Below are positions 49,394 to 58,790 of a stretch of DNA of 64,000 nucleotides, piece by piece. The translations under genes and the position numbers were made by a program. The notes beneath the pieces were generated by a model. The model worked only from the letters and a program-made list of their open reading frames with translations, did not search any database and was not told the origin of the DNA. Position 1 is the first letter of the stretch; each line of letters starts with the position of its first letter. Origin of the DNA: Loktanella sp. (lineage in GTDB: Bacteria; Pseudomonadota; Alphaproteobacteria; Rhodobacterales; Rhodobacteraceae); contig JAGXIQ010000084.1 of the NCBI GenBank assembly GCA_024635625.1, positions 21,900 to 85,899 on the forward strand, given 5' to 3'.

Positions 49394-52081
49394 ATGACAC
49401 TATACTACGTCGCCACAACCGGGAATGATGGCGCCTCCGGCTCCGCCACAACACCCTGGCGGACGATCTCGCAGGCTTTGAACGCGAACCTGCAACCCGG
49501 GGACGAAATCGTTGTACGTGCGGGCACCTACAACGAAGCCCTCAATATCAACAAAGGCGGATCCGCCGCCGGTGATATCATTTTGCGCTCTGAAGTGCCC
49601 GGCGAGGCAAAGCTTCAGGCGACAAGCGGATATAACGCGATTAGCGTGAACGCGAACTACGTCACCATCGATGGCTTCGACATTCAGGGGAATGGCGGCG
49701 ACGGGATCGAGGCGAATAGCGTCCACCACATCAGCATCCTGAACAACACGGTTCACGACAACGGTGAATCCGGTATCCAGTTCAACTATTCCGAATTCAT
49801 TCGCGTTGAAGGTAACGAAACCTACAACAACGCCTCTGATGGGTGGTTTTCGGGGATTTCAATCTATCAGAACCGCAATGTGTCCGGTGATACAACGTCT
49901 GAAGGTTTCCGGACCATCATCCGTAACAACGTCACCCATGACAACGTGACCTATTCCGGCGAGCATACGGACGGGAACGGCATCATCATTGATGACTTCC
50001 AAAGCACGCAGACAAGCGGCTACCCGAACTATATCTACCCGACATTGGTCGAGGGCAATATCGCCTACGGCAATGGTGGCAAAGGTATTCAAGTTACGTG
50101 GAGCGACTACGTCACTGTGACTGGCAACACCGCCTATCACAACAACGTCGACATGCAGAACGGTGGCACGTGGCGCGGCGAGATTTCGAACGCCCAGTCC
50201 AGCAACAACACCTTCGTCAATAACATCGCCGTGGCTGATCCTGAGATCAATTCGAACAACACCGCGATTGATAACAACTCTTACGGTGGCTACAGCAACG
50301 ACAACGTCACGTGGGAAAACAACGTGGTCTACAATGGCCGCGCCGGCGTTTTGTCTGTCAGCAACGACGGCAACAACAGCGTTCCAACTGCGTCTGACGG
50401 CAACTTGATCGGTGTGAACCCCCAGTTCGTCAATGCAGCTGCCGGCAACTTCGAGCTTGCGTCCAACTCTCCGGCCATTGACGCAGGACAGAGCGGTGCA
50501 AACGTTTCGAACATCGACAATGACGGCGATGCTCGCGTGTCCGGGCAGATCGATATCGGCGCTCAGGAAAGCGGTTCCGCACCCGTTGTTCAACCGACCC
50601 CCGTGCCGACCCAGCCCGATGTGACCCCCACGCCGGCACCTTCCGAACCGGTCGTCACGCCCGAGCCTACACCAGCCCCTGACCAGCAGGGTAGCACCTT
50701 CCAACTTTTCGATACGACACAGACACCGCAGCTGGCAGCCGAAAGCGACGTGAATTCCGTCGAACTGGGTATGCGTTTTACCGCAGACGTTGACGGCAGC
50801 GTCAGTGCTTTGCGGTTGTACCGTGGTGAGGGTAACACAGATACCCTGCCTGCAACCCTTTGGGATGCCAGCGGCAACAAAATCGCCACCGCCAGCTTTA
50901 CCGATACCGGCAAGGCCGGTTGGCAAGAAGTTGCACTGGACTCTCCGGTCTCTCTATCTGCCGGGGAAAAATACACCGTTTCTTACAATGCGCCGAACGG
51001 TGGCTATGCGGTCACGCAGGGCTATTTCGCGACAGCAGAAGATGCAGGCCCGGTGTCCGTATCTAAAGGGGCTGGCGTCTATCAGTACGGTAACGACGCT
51101 GCTCTGCCGACGCAAAGCTATGACAACAGCAACTACTGGATCGACGTTGTCCTGACAGAGGGCGCAGCCGTACCGCAGCAGGACATCGCAGAACCTACGC
51201 CCGTTGCACTAACACCCACAGCCCCTGCCCCGGTTGAATCGGCACCAGTTGTTGATCAGGATGCGGCAGGTGATCCCATCGGCGCAGCTGGCGTCGTGAC
51301 GATTGACCAAACGGATGCAAATAACTGGCACAACGTGGTCTTCGGTGCGACGTTGCAGGACGCGTCAGTTGTCATGGGTCCGATGACGTTGAACGATGGC
51401 ACTCCCGCTACTGTGCTGGTGCGTAACGTGACCGACACCGGCTTTGACTACCGCATCGCAGAGTGGAACTACCTTGACGGTGTCCACGGGGCCGAACAGA
51501 TCAGCTGGCTTGCGATCGAATCCGGCACCCACATCATGGCCGACGGCCAAGTCATCAGTGCCGGGTCCACCAGCGCTGGCGGTTACAACACAACGGTCGA
51601 TTTCGACGCAGCGAGCTTTGACTTCGCACCAGTTGTGCTGACGCAAGCTGAATCGGTTCGGCGCGGTGTTGTCGCGACCGAACAGGTCCATAACGTGTCC
51701 GCAGACGGCTTTGACGTCTCTTTGACCCAACAGGAAAGCATGCAGGGCCAAAGGGTGTCGGGCAACGTGGATTGGATTGCGATGTCCGAAAGCGCATCCG
51801 GCATCCATACGGGGACGATCAATGGTATGACCCATACTGGCGGCAGTGCCGACGTGTCGGGTCATGTTTCCTCTGATCAGTTTGTCTTCATTGCGGATGC
51901 GCAGACGACGAACGGGTCCGATCCGACTGTCCTGCGCACGACCAGCATGACCGAAGATCGGGTGAACTTCTATCTGCAGGAAGAAACCTCGCAGGATGCG
52001 GAAGTCTTGCACACAGCCGAGGATATCGCATTCGTCGCTATGGATGCTGGCCTGATCTATACCGACAGCGTCTTCGGTTAA
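49394..52081 (+). CDS. Large right-handed beta-helix protein with DUF4082-like module and C-terminal tandem repeats, no classical signal peptide
   Basis: DUF1565-like N-terminus TLYYVATTGNDGASGSATTPWRTISQAL...GDEIVVRAGTYNEAL; PbH1-like turns; DUF4082-like ELGMRFTADVDGSVSALRLYRGEG...NYWIDVVL; three C-terminal related units. Confidence 0.82.
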   Translation: MTLYYVATTGNDGASGSATTPWRTISQALNANLQPGDEIVVRAGTYNEALNINKGGSAAGDIILRSEVPGEAKLQATSGYNAISVNANYVTIDGFDIQGNGGDGIEANSVHHISILNNTVHDNGESGIQFNYSEFIRVEGNETYNNASDGWFSGISIYQNRNVSGDTTSEGFRTIIRNNVTHDNVTYSGEHTDGNGIIIDDFQSTQTSGYPNYIYPTLVEGNIAYGNGGKGIQVTWSDYVTVTGNTAYHNNVDMQNGGTWRGEISNAQSSNNTFVNNIAVADPEINSNNTAIDNNSYGGYSNDNVTWENNVVYNGRAGVLSVSNDGNNSVPTASDGNLIGVNPQFVNAAAGNFELASNSPAIDAGQSGANVSNIDNDGDARVSGQIDIGAQESGSAPVVQPTPVPTQPDVTPTPAPSEPVVTPEPTPAPDQQGSTFQLFDTTQTPQLAAESDVNSVELGMRFTADVDGSVSALRLYRGEGNTDTLPATLWDASGNKIATASFTDTGKAGWQEVALDSPVSLSAGEKYTVSYNAPNGGYAVTQGYFATAEDAGPVSVSKGAGVYQYGNDAALPTQSYDNSNYWIDVVLTEGAAVPQQDIAEPTPVALTPTAPAPVESAPVVDQDAAGDPIGAAGVVTIDQTDANNWHNVVFGATLQDASVVMGPMTLNDGTPATVLVRNVTDTGFDYRIAEWNYLDGVHGAEQISWLAIESGTHIMADGQVISAGSTSAGGYNTTVDFDAASFDFAPVVLTQAESVRRGVVATEQVHNVSADGFDVSLTQQESMQGQRVSGNVDWIAMSESASGIHTGTINGMTHTGGSADVSGHVSSDQFVFIADAQTTNGSDPTVLRTTSMTEDRVNFYLQEETSQDAEVLHTAEDIAFVAMDAGLIYTDSVFG

Positions 52082-52108
52082 GGATCAGTTCTGACATACA
52101 CATGACAA

Positions 52109-52136
52109 GACGCCCGGCACTCAACTGCCGGGCGTC
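52109..52136 (+). terminator. Terminator-like hairpin after the beta-helix gene
   Basis: gacgcccggca-ctcaac-tgccgggcgtc, 11-bp perfect arms. Confidence 0.75.
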
Positions 52137-52372
52137 ATACGTTTCAGCAGCAGACCAGCCCGGTCGGTTTGGTCGACCGCCCACATGGGTGACATCGTGG
52201 TGGTCTTCAGCATGGAATGGGTGACCCGCCTGCCGAACGGATGATCCCCTAGCCCTCGAATGCCTCGATGACATGTACCTTCTGTTACGTAGGTGCGCCC
52301 TGCATTCTCGCGCAGAATGACATCTCCGTCAGAGGGCTGCGCCCCTGAGTCATTTCTAGGGGAAGATGCATC

Positions 52373-55300
52373 ATGGTCGACAATGCAATCGTGATCGAAA
52401 ATCAAAAGCAGGGTGTTGCTCGTGCAATCTGGGACGCCCCGGTCAATTATACGATCGAAGGGTTCACGACGGACTTTAGCGTCGATCAGGGCGAGACGGT
52501 CAGTTTCAAGATCAACGTGGACACGGCAGCCGGAACGGATGTGCCTTACCATGTCGAAATCTACCGCATGGGCTATTACGGCGGTGCAGGGGCTACGCTC
52601 GTTACCACGTTGACCGGCCTGACGGGTAGCTTGCAGCCAGATCCTATTACCGATGCGCGGGGTGTCGTCGATGCTGGCAACTGGGCTATCTCTGCCACTT
52701 GGGATACGCCGGTAGATGCGACCTCTGGCGTCTATCTTGCACGGCTTGTGCGCGACGATACGGGTGAATCCAACCAAGTACCCTTTATCATTCGCGAAGA
52801 TGCTCTGCGCGAAGACGGCACCCGCAGCGATATTGTCATGCAGACTTCTGACACGACGTGGCAGGCCTATAATGGTTGGGCTGGCAATAATGGCGTCGTC
52901 GGTGGCAATTTTTACGGTGGTGCCAACCTGAACTTCGTGCCGCCCCCAGATGCCAGCCCGCTTGGGGCTGAACGGGCATTTGGCGTATCTTACAATCGAC
53001 CCATCATTACACGCGACGGCACCAGTTTTGCTTCTGGCCCACAGGATTATCTGTTTGGCGCGGACTATGCCGCGATCTACTGGGCTGAAAAAGAAGGTTA
53101 CGACATCAGCTATATCTCTGGCGTCGATACTGACCGTCTGGGGGCAGCAGCGCTGTTGGGGCACAAGGCCTTTATTTCTTTGGGCCACGACGAGTACTGG
53201 TCCGGCGATCAGCGGTTGAACGTAGAAACCGCCCGCGACGCGGGCGTGAACCTGTTGTTCTGGGGGGCGAACGACATCTACTGGAAGACCCGGTATGAGC
53301 CAAGCATCGATGGTACCTTCACGGATTATCGCACACTCATTACCTACAAAGAGACTTGGGGCAATTTCAGCCCGACGGCGAGTGCCGCTGATTACGCAAA
53401 CCTCGACCCGAACGAGAATTGGACCGGTACGTGGCGCGATACGCGCTTTGTGGATGCGGTGGATGCCGAAGGAAATCTGATTGCCATTGGTGCGCGCCCC
53501 GAAAATAGCCTGACCGGGCAGTTGTTTGTGGGCGACGGCAACGTGTCAGATGTGCCGATCACGATCCCGGACAGCCTGTCCGGCCTGCGGCTTTGGCGTG
53601 ATACGAGTGTGGCGGCAGGTGGCACAACAGAGCTGTCACCGGGTATCGTCGGCTACGAATGGAACGCAGCAGTTGTCGATGAAAACCGCCCCGCCGGATT
53701 GATCTTGCTGTCGCAGACAGTGGTGGACTGGCCAAACCTATTAGTCGATGTGGGCAGTCGAACCGCGCCCGGCACCGATACCCACAGTCTGTCACTATAC
53801 CGTGCCGAAAGTGGCGCGCTTGTCTTTGCCGCCGGCACGGTTTTTTGGAGCTGGGGTCTAAGCGACGAACACGATTCTTCACCCTACGGCGGGCAAATGG
53901 AAAACCTTGCTTTGAAGCAGTTCACGGTGAACTTGCTGGCAGATATGGGCATCCAACCCGGCGTCGCCGATGCAATCCTGACATCGCACGGGCTGGTCCG
54001 CGCTACCGCGTCTACTGACACTGTCCATGCTACCGCAACCATCGACGTTATACCCGATAGCGTCGTCGCACGAGACACTTACCTGCTGACCGGCACGGCA
54101 ACCGACGACGATGGCAACCCACTAACCGCCGACGGTCAAGTTGCCATGGTCGAGATTTCATTCGACGGCGGACTAACATGGCGGCCCGCCACAGGTCATT
54201 CCAGCTGGAGTTACGAGTGGACACCGACCGCCGAAGGCGCAGTCACCATCACCGTTCGGGCCATCGATGACAGCCTCAACTTGCCCACCGGTGCGATACT
54301 TGCCTCCGACACGGTGACTGTAACCCCCGCACCTATCCCCGAATTTTCATCCATTTTCGCTGAAGCCCCGGTCACGACAGCGGCCACTTCCGAAGGCGCT
54401 TCGCTAGAACTTGGCGTTCGTTTTACCGTGACAGAGGCCGGGCGCATTACAGAATTGCGCTATTTCCGCGGTGACGCCGATGCGGGCGATACGGATGTGC
54501 GTGCCGGTCACCTTTGGTCCCCCGATGGTACGCTGCTTGCGACCGCCACCTTCACATCCGCACCCGGAGAAGCGGGTTGGCAGACCGCAGCCCTTGATGC
54601 GCCCATCGTCGTTTATGGCGGAGAGACGTACACCGCCTCCTATCATACAGAAGATTTCTATGAGGCCACCGGCGGCTTTTTCGTCTCTGATCTTAGCAAT
54701 CCATCCGGGCAACTGACGACGCCCGGGGTGAACAACGGTGTTTACGCCTACAATGCCGCTGCGGTGCTACCGTCAAGCAGCTTTAATGGAGCGAATTATT
54801 GGGTCGATGTGACCTACGGCATTGGTGTGCCGGGTAATGCAGCGCCGGTTTTGACGAGCCCAACCGCAATATCGATGAACGAAAATAGAAGTTTCGTTGC
54901 GACATTGGCCGCAACCGATGCGAACAACGATACGCTGATCTATGCCATCGTAGGCGGCGCGGATGCTGCACTGTTTTCGATCGATGCGCAAAGTGGCACG
55001 CTCTTTTTTACCACGGCGCCAGACTTTGAAAACCCGACCGACGCGGGCGCCGACAACGTATACGACGTGATTGTCAGTGTTACAGACCGCATCGCCGATC
55101 CGGTGACAGCCAGTCTTCAGATCAGCGTTACTGATGTGGACGAGACTGGCCCTAACCAATCAGTGAACTCTTTGTTCAATGGCATCACCGTGGCGGCACC
55201 AACTGCCTCTGACGGGACGCCGGTAGAGTTGGGTGTGCGGATTACTCCGACGCAGGACATCTCAGCGACAGAGTTGCGCTATTACCGGGCCACCGGGGAC

Positions 55301-56536
55301 GCCGACGACACGGATGTCCGTGACGGCCATCTGTGGGATGCGTCCGGCAATCTGATTGCGACGGCGACCTTCTTTTCTGTCCCCGGTGAATCAGGTTGGC
55401 AGACAGCCACGTTGTCGGAAGCCATCACGCTTGATGCGGGCCAAACTTACACGGTGTCGTACCGTACACAGGACAACTACATCGCGACCAACGGCTACTT
55501 TGCCACGGCGCAAAGTGACGATGGCAACAATGTGACTGCGCCTGCCGGTGCCAATGGCGTTTATGCTTACGGCTCTGCGCTTACGCTTCCGACGGGTAGC
55601 TATGGGTCCAGCAACTACTGGGTTGATCTTGGCTTTACTGTGATCGAGGGCATCCCGAACGCGGCGCCGGTGTTTACCTCTGCCAGCACTTTCGGCCTTG
55701 CAGAAAATACGCGTGCCGTTGGCGTCATCAGCGCGACAGACGCGGACGGCGATGCATTCGAATTTAGCGTTGCGGGTGGTGCCGACGCGTCGCAGTTCAG
55801 TCTTGATCGCACGACAGGAGAGTTGTCCTTTATCTTCGCACCGGATTTTGAAGATCCAACAGACGCAGGCGGCGACAACGTCTACAATCTCCTCGTTGCA
55901 GCCGCGGACGGAAACGGTGGCCGCACGACGCAGGCAATCCAAATCAACGTCGAAAATGTCAGCGGCATCCTTGATGTCTCGGACCAAGGCACCCTTTTTG
56001 CCAACGGACAGACACCGGCCCAGGCCGTGACAAACGACCCCTCCACCTACGAATTGGGCTTGCGCTTTACTGCATCGGTGGACGGGTTCGTGGACGAACT
56101 GCGCTATTTCCGCGGTGCAGGCGACGCGCTGGATACCGACGTGCGCACGCTTACGCTTTGGTCCGACACAGGCACGGCCTTGGCCACTGCAACGGTCCAG
56201 TCCAACCCGGGAGAAACCGGCTGGCAGATCGCCAGACTGGACGCCCAAGTTGCTGTCACGGCGGACACTGTCTATGTCGCTTCTTACGGCACGACCCAGA
56301 ACTACGTGGCCACCGGCGGCTACTTTGCGACAGGCCAAAGTGGGCCGGACGATTTCATCTTTGCACCTGGCGGTAACAACGGTGTCTTTGCGTCTGGTGC
56401 GACGGGTATCTTCCCGACTGCCAGCTACAACAGCACGAACTATTGGGTCGATGTAAACTTCATCCCCGATATCCCGGATAGCCCCATATTCGAGGCCGGT
56501 ATCATGGCGCAGGGGTCTGATGCATTAATGATTTAA
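52373..56536 (+). CDS. Giant modular protein: N,N-dimethylformamidase beta-subunit-like domain, Ig-like region, three DUF4082-like and two cadherin-like modules
   Basis: VEIYRMGYYGGAGATLV, WQAYNGWAGNN, DYISGVDTD/KAFISLGHDEYWS-type core; three ELGVRFT...RYFRG...ATATF...GWQTA...NYWVDV modules; two NAAPVxTS...DADGD... cadherin-like modules. Confidence 0.85.
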   Translation: MVDNAIVIENQKQGVARAIWDAPVNYTIEGFTTDFSVDQGETVSFKINVDTAAGTDVPYHVEIYRMGYYGGAGATLVTTLTGLTGSLQPDPITDARGVVDAGNWAISATWDTPVDATSGVYLARLVRDDTGESNQVPFIIREDALREDGTRSDIVMQTSDTTWQAYNGWAGNNGVVGGNFYGGANLNFVPPPDASPLGAERAFGVSYNRPIITRDGTSFASGPQDYLFGADYAAIYWAEKEGYDISYISGVDTDRLGAAALLGHKAFISLGHDEYWSGDQRLNVETARDAGVNLLFWGANDIYWKTRYEPSIDGTFTDYRTLITYKETWGNFSPTASAADYANLDPNENWTGTWRDTRFVDAVDAEGNLIAIGARPENSLTGQLFVGDGNVSDVPITIPDSLSGLRLWRDTSVAAGGTTELSPGIVGYEWNAAVVDENRPAGLILLSQTVVDWPNLLVDVGSRTAPGTDTHSLSLYRAESGALVFAAGTVFWSWGLSDEHDSSPYGGQMENLALKQFTVNLLADMGIQPGVADAILTSHGLVRATASTDTVHATATIDVIPDSVVARDTYLLTGTATDDDGNPLTADGQVAMVEISFDGGLTWRPATGHSSWSYEWTPTAEGAVTITVRAIDDSLNLPTGAILASDTVTVTPAPIPEFSSIFAEAPVTTAATSEGASLELGVRFTVTEAGRITELRYFRGDADAGDTDVRAGHLWSPDGTLLATATFTSAPGEAGWQTAALDAPIVVYGGETYTASYHTEDFYEATGGFFVSDLSNPSGQLTTPGVNNGVYAYNAAAVLPSSSFNGANYWVDVTYGIGVPGNAAPVLTSPTAISMNENRSFVATLAATDANNDTLIYAIVGGADAALFSIDAQSGTLFFTTAPDFENPTDAGADNVYDVIVSVTDRIADPVTASLQISVTDVDETGPNQSVNSLFNGITVAAPTASDGTPVELGVRITPTQDISATELRYYRATGDADDTDVRDGHLWDASGNLIATATFFSVPGESGWQTATLSEAITLDAGQTYTVSYRTQDNYIATNGYFATAQSDDGNNVTAPAGANGVYAYGSALTLPTGSYGSSNYWVDLGFTVIEGIPNAAPVFTSASTFGLAENTRAVGVISATDADGDAFEFSVAGGADASQFSLDRTTGELSFIFAPDFEDPTDAGGDNVYNLLVAAADGNGGRTTQAIQINVENVSGILDVSDQGTLFANGQTPAQAVTNDPSTYELGLRFTASVDGFVDELRYFRGAGDALDTDVRTLTLWSDTGTALATATVQSNPGETGWQIARLDAQVAVTADTVYVASYGTTQNYVATGGYFATGQSGPDDFIFAPGGNNGVFASGATGIFPTASYNSTNYWVDVNFIPDIPDSPIFEAGIMAQGSDALMI

Positions 56537-57713
56537 CGCTGCCATGCGTCGCCGCGCAGCTATCGCGCGGCGACGCATGAACCAAAGCGGCTTTTACGCC
56601 AAAATCCGCTTTGCTTGAGAACAATGCCATCTGATCACCCGCTTGCGGTGGTACAGCGAACAGATCAGTCCGAAGGGGTGGCAGGCTGCGATCCAAACCC
56701 AGCCGTCGTGTCGCCAGCCTAAAGCGCTGTTGCAGCAGGCGCGCCCATTCGCCCTGACCGGTCATACGAGTCCCGAATTCTGGGTCGTAGTCCAGCCCGC
56801 CGTGCAATTCGCGGACGCGCGCCATAACGCGGGCGGCCCGGTCCGGGTAGGCTTCTGCCAGCCAATCACGGAACAACCCCGAGACTTCTCTTGGTAGGCG
56901 CAGCACAATCGAAGATGCGGCCACTGCGCCCGCATCTGCCGCCGCATTCAGGATCGCCTCCAGTTCGTGATCAGTAAGCGCTGGCACAACAGGAGAAACC
57001 ATAACCCGGACTGGTATCCCAGCCTCTGACAATGTGCGAATCGCCCGTAATCGCACCGCAGGTAGGGGCGCCCGAGGTTCCATCGCGCGGCTGGTAGCCG
57101 AATCCAGCGTCGTGACAGAAATGCCGACCCGCACCAGCCCCTTTGCGGCCATGGGGGCAATGATGTCGATATCGCGGGTGATCAGCGCACCCTTGGTGAT
57201 GATCGCAACCGGATGATTGTGGTCTGACAAAACCTGCAAAAGGCCACGCATGATTCGCCGGTCACGCTCGATCGGTTGGTAAGGATCCGTATTCGTCCCG
57301 ATGGCGATTGTCCGCGGCACGTAGCCCTTCGCCCGCAATTCGCGTGCAAGCACTTGCGGCGCTTGGGGCCGGGCAATCAACTGTGTTTCGAAATCCAGAC
57401 CCGGCGATAATCCCAGATAAGCGTGGCTAGGACGCGCATAGCAGTAAATGCAGCCGTGTTCGCACCCGCGATAGGGATTGATCGACCGGTCAAACGACAA
57501 ATCGGGAGAGGTGTTTTTTGAAATGACTTTTCGCGGCACCTCGTCACTGACTTGTGTGCGCAACACGGGCAATTCGTCATCCGTCGACCAGCCGTCATCG
57601 ACCCCTTCGCGCGTTAAACGATCAAAGCGCACATCGGGGTTGTCCACCGCAGCGCGGCCCGGCGTACGAAAGCGTGGAGGGGTGTCGAATTCCATGGCCC
57701 GAAAGTAGAACAA
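56502..57713 (-). CDS. PA0069-family radical SAM protein
   Basis: YRGCEHGCIYCYARPSHAYLGLSPGLDFE (CxxxCxxC); TNTDPYQPIERDRRIMRGLLQVL. Confidence 0.92.
   Translation of the reverse strand: MFYFRAMEFDTPPRFRTPGRAAVDNPDVRFDRLTREGVDDGWSTDDELPVLRTQVSDEVPRKVISKNTSPDLSFDRSINPYRGCEHGCIYCYARPSHAYLGLSPGLDFETQLIARPQAPQVLARELRAKGYVPRTIAIGTNTDPYQPIERDRRIMRGLLQVLSDHNHPVAIITKGALITRDIDIIAPMAAKGLVRVGISVTTLDSATSRAMEPRAPLPAVRLRAIRTLSEAGIPVRVMVSPVVPALTDHELEAILNAAADAGAVAASSIVLRLPREVSGLFRDWLAEAYPDRAARVMARVRELHGGLDYDPEFGTRMTGQGEWARLLQQRFRLATRRLGLDRSLPPLRTDLFAVPPQAGDQMALFSSKADFGVKAALVHASPRDSCAATHGSVKSLMHQTPAP
56543..56579. repeat. 15-bp perfect inverted repeat in the 3' coding end of the radical SAM ORF
   Basis: catgcgtcgccgcgc-agctatc-gcgcggcgacgcatg. 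Confidence 0.9.
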
Positions 57714-57841
57714 ATAAGGAACTCAGACAAGCCTGCGTCGGTCTGCCCCTGCCGAAGGTCGCAATTTGTCGCGTCGCTCTCTGGGCAAAGGCGCATAGCG
57801 AAAGTACAAACACGTCAATGCCGCTCCATAAGGATCACCCC

Positions 57842-58543
57842 ATGTCGGACGACGACGAAATCATCCTCTCTGAACTGAATGACGAAGACCTTGTCGCCCA
57901 GATGTTCGACGACCTTTATGATGGTATGAAGGAAGAGATCGAGGAAGGCGTGAACATCCTGATCGGTCGCGGCTGGCAACCCTACCGGGTCCTGACCGAA
58001 GCACTGGTTGGCGGCATGACCATCGTTGGTGCCGACTTCCGTGATGGGATCCTTTTTGTGCCAGAGGTGCTGTTGGCTGCCAACGCGATGAAGGGTGGCA
58101 TGGCCATCCTAAAGCCGCTGCTGGCTGAAACTGGCGCACCGACTATCGGTAAGATGGTGATCGGCACCGTCAAAGGCGACATCCATGACATCGGTAAAAA
58201 CCTTGTTGGCATGATGATGGAAGGTGCCGGTTTTGAGGTCGTAGACCTTGGCATCAACAATGCTGTCGACGGGTACATCGACGCGTTGCTGTCAGAAAAA
58301 GCTGATATTCTTGGTATGTCCGCCCTGCTGACCACGACGATGCCCTATATGAAGGTTGTCATTGATACGATGATCGAAAAAGGCATGCGCGAGGATTACA
58401 TCGTGTTGGTTGGAGGTGCGCCGCTGAACGAAGAGTTCGGCAAGGCGATCGGCGCCGACGCCTATTGTCGCGACGCCGCTGTGGCCGTGGAAACGGCCAA
58501 AACGTGGATGGCCCGTAAACACAATCGTGCGAGCGCAGGCTGA
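57842..58543 (+). CDS. Corrinoid (B12-binding) protein, MtbC/MtaC/MetH-like
   Basis: B12 motif GDIHDIGKNLVGMMMEGAGFEVVDLG...; N-terminal cap domain EEGVNILIGRGWQPYRVLTEALVGGM. Confidence 0.93.
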   Translation: MSDDDEIILSELNDEDLVAQMFDDLYDGMKEEIEEGVNILIGRGWQPYRVLTEALVGGMTIVGADFRDGILFVPEVLLAANAMKGGMAILKPLLAETGAPTIGKMVIGTVKGDIHDIGKNLVGMMMEGAGFEVVDLGINNAVDGYIDALLSEKADILGMSALLTTTMPYMKVVIDTMIEKGMREDYIVLVGGAPLNEEFGKAIGADAYCRDAAVAVETAKTWMARKHNRASAG

Positions 58544-58626
58544 TTTGCATTAGCATTTAAGGGATTCGTACTGGACAGGTGCACGGGTTTAGCCCAGCCT
58601 CCCACTCATTCGGATGGAGGATCATT

Positions 58627-58782
58627 ATGCGCATCGGACCATTCCTATGGTTGATACTGGCCGTTCTTCTGCTTTCGGGCGTGACCGTCTGGTTGGCGAA
58701 CATCTCGGGCATGCTAGCTCTGTTGCCGGCGATGAGTGCCGTGCTGCTGGTTCTGACGATTCTGATACGTCGCGCCCAGTAG
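58627..58782 (+). CDS. Small two-TM membrane protein
   Basis: MRIGPFLWLILAVLLLSGVTVWLANISGMLALLPAMSAVLLVLTILIRRAQ; purine-rich gatggaggatc upstream. Confidence 0.55.
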   Translation: MRIGPFLWLILAVLLLSGVTVWLANISGMLALLPAMSAVLLVLTILIRRAQ

Positions 58783-58790
58783 ATCAGACA

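Noticed and set aside
49859-50926. Minus-strand 355-aa ORF inside the beta-helix gene
   Set aside because: Fully antisense to a strongly supported coding region; no recognisable domain.
52121-53188. Minus-strand 355-aa ORF at the start of the giant gene
   Set aside because: Antisense to the DMFase-like domain; no recognised motif, no matching operon partner.
55391-56338. Minus-strand 315-aa ORF, Val/Arg/Cys-rich
   Set aside because: Antisense to the repeated DUF4082/cadherin modules; likely a shadow ORF created by repeat composition.
49394-56536. Possible RTX/hemolysin-type calcium-binding repeats
   Set aside because: Looked for GGxGxDxxx nonapeptide arrays and found none; type I export remains only a hypothesis.
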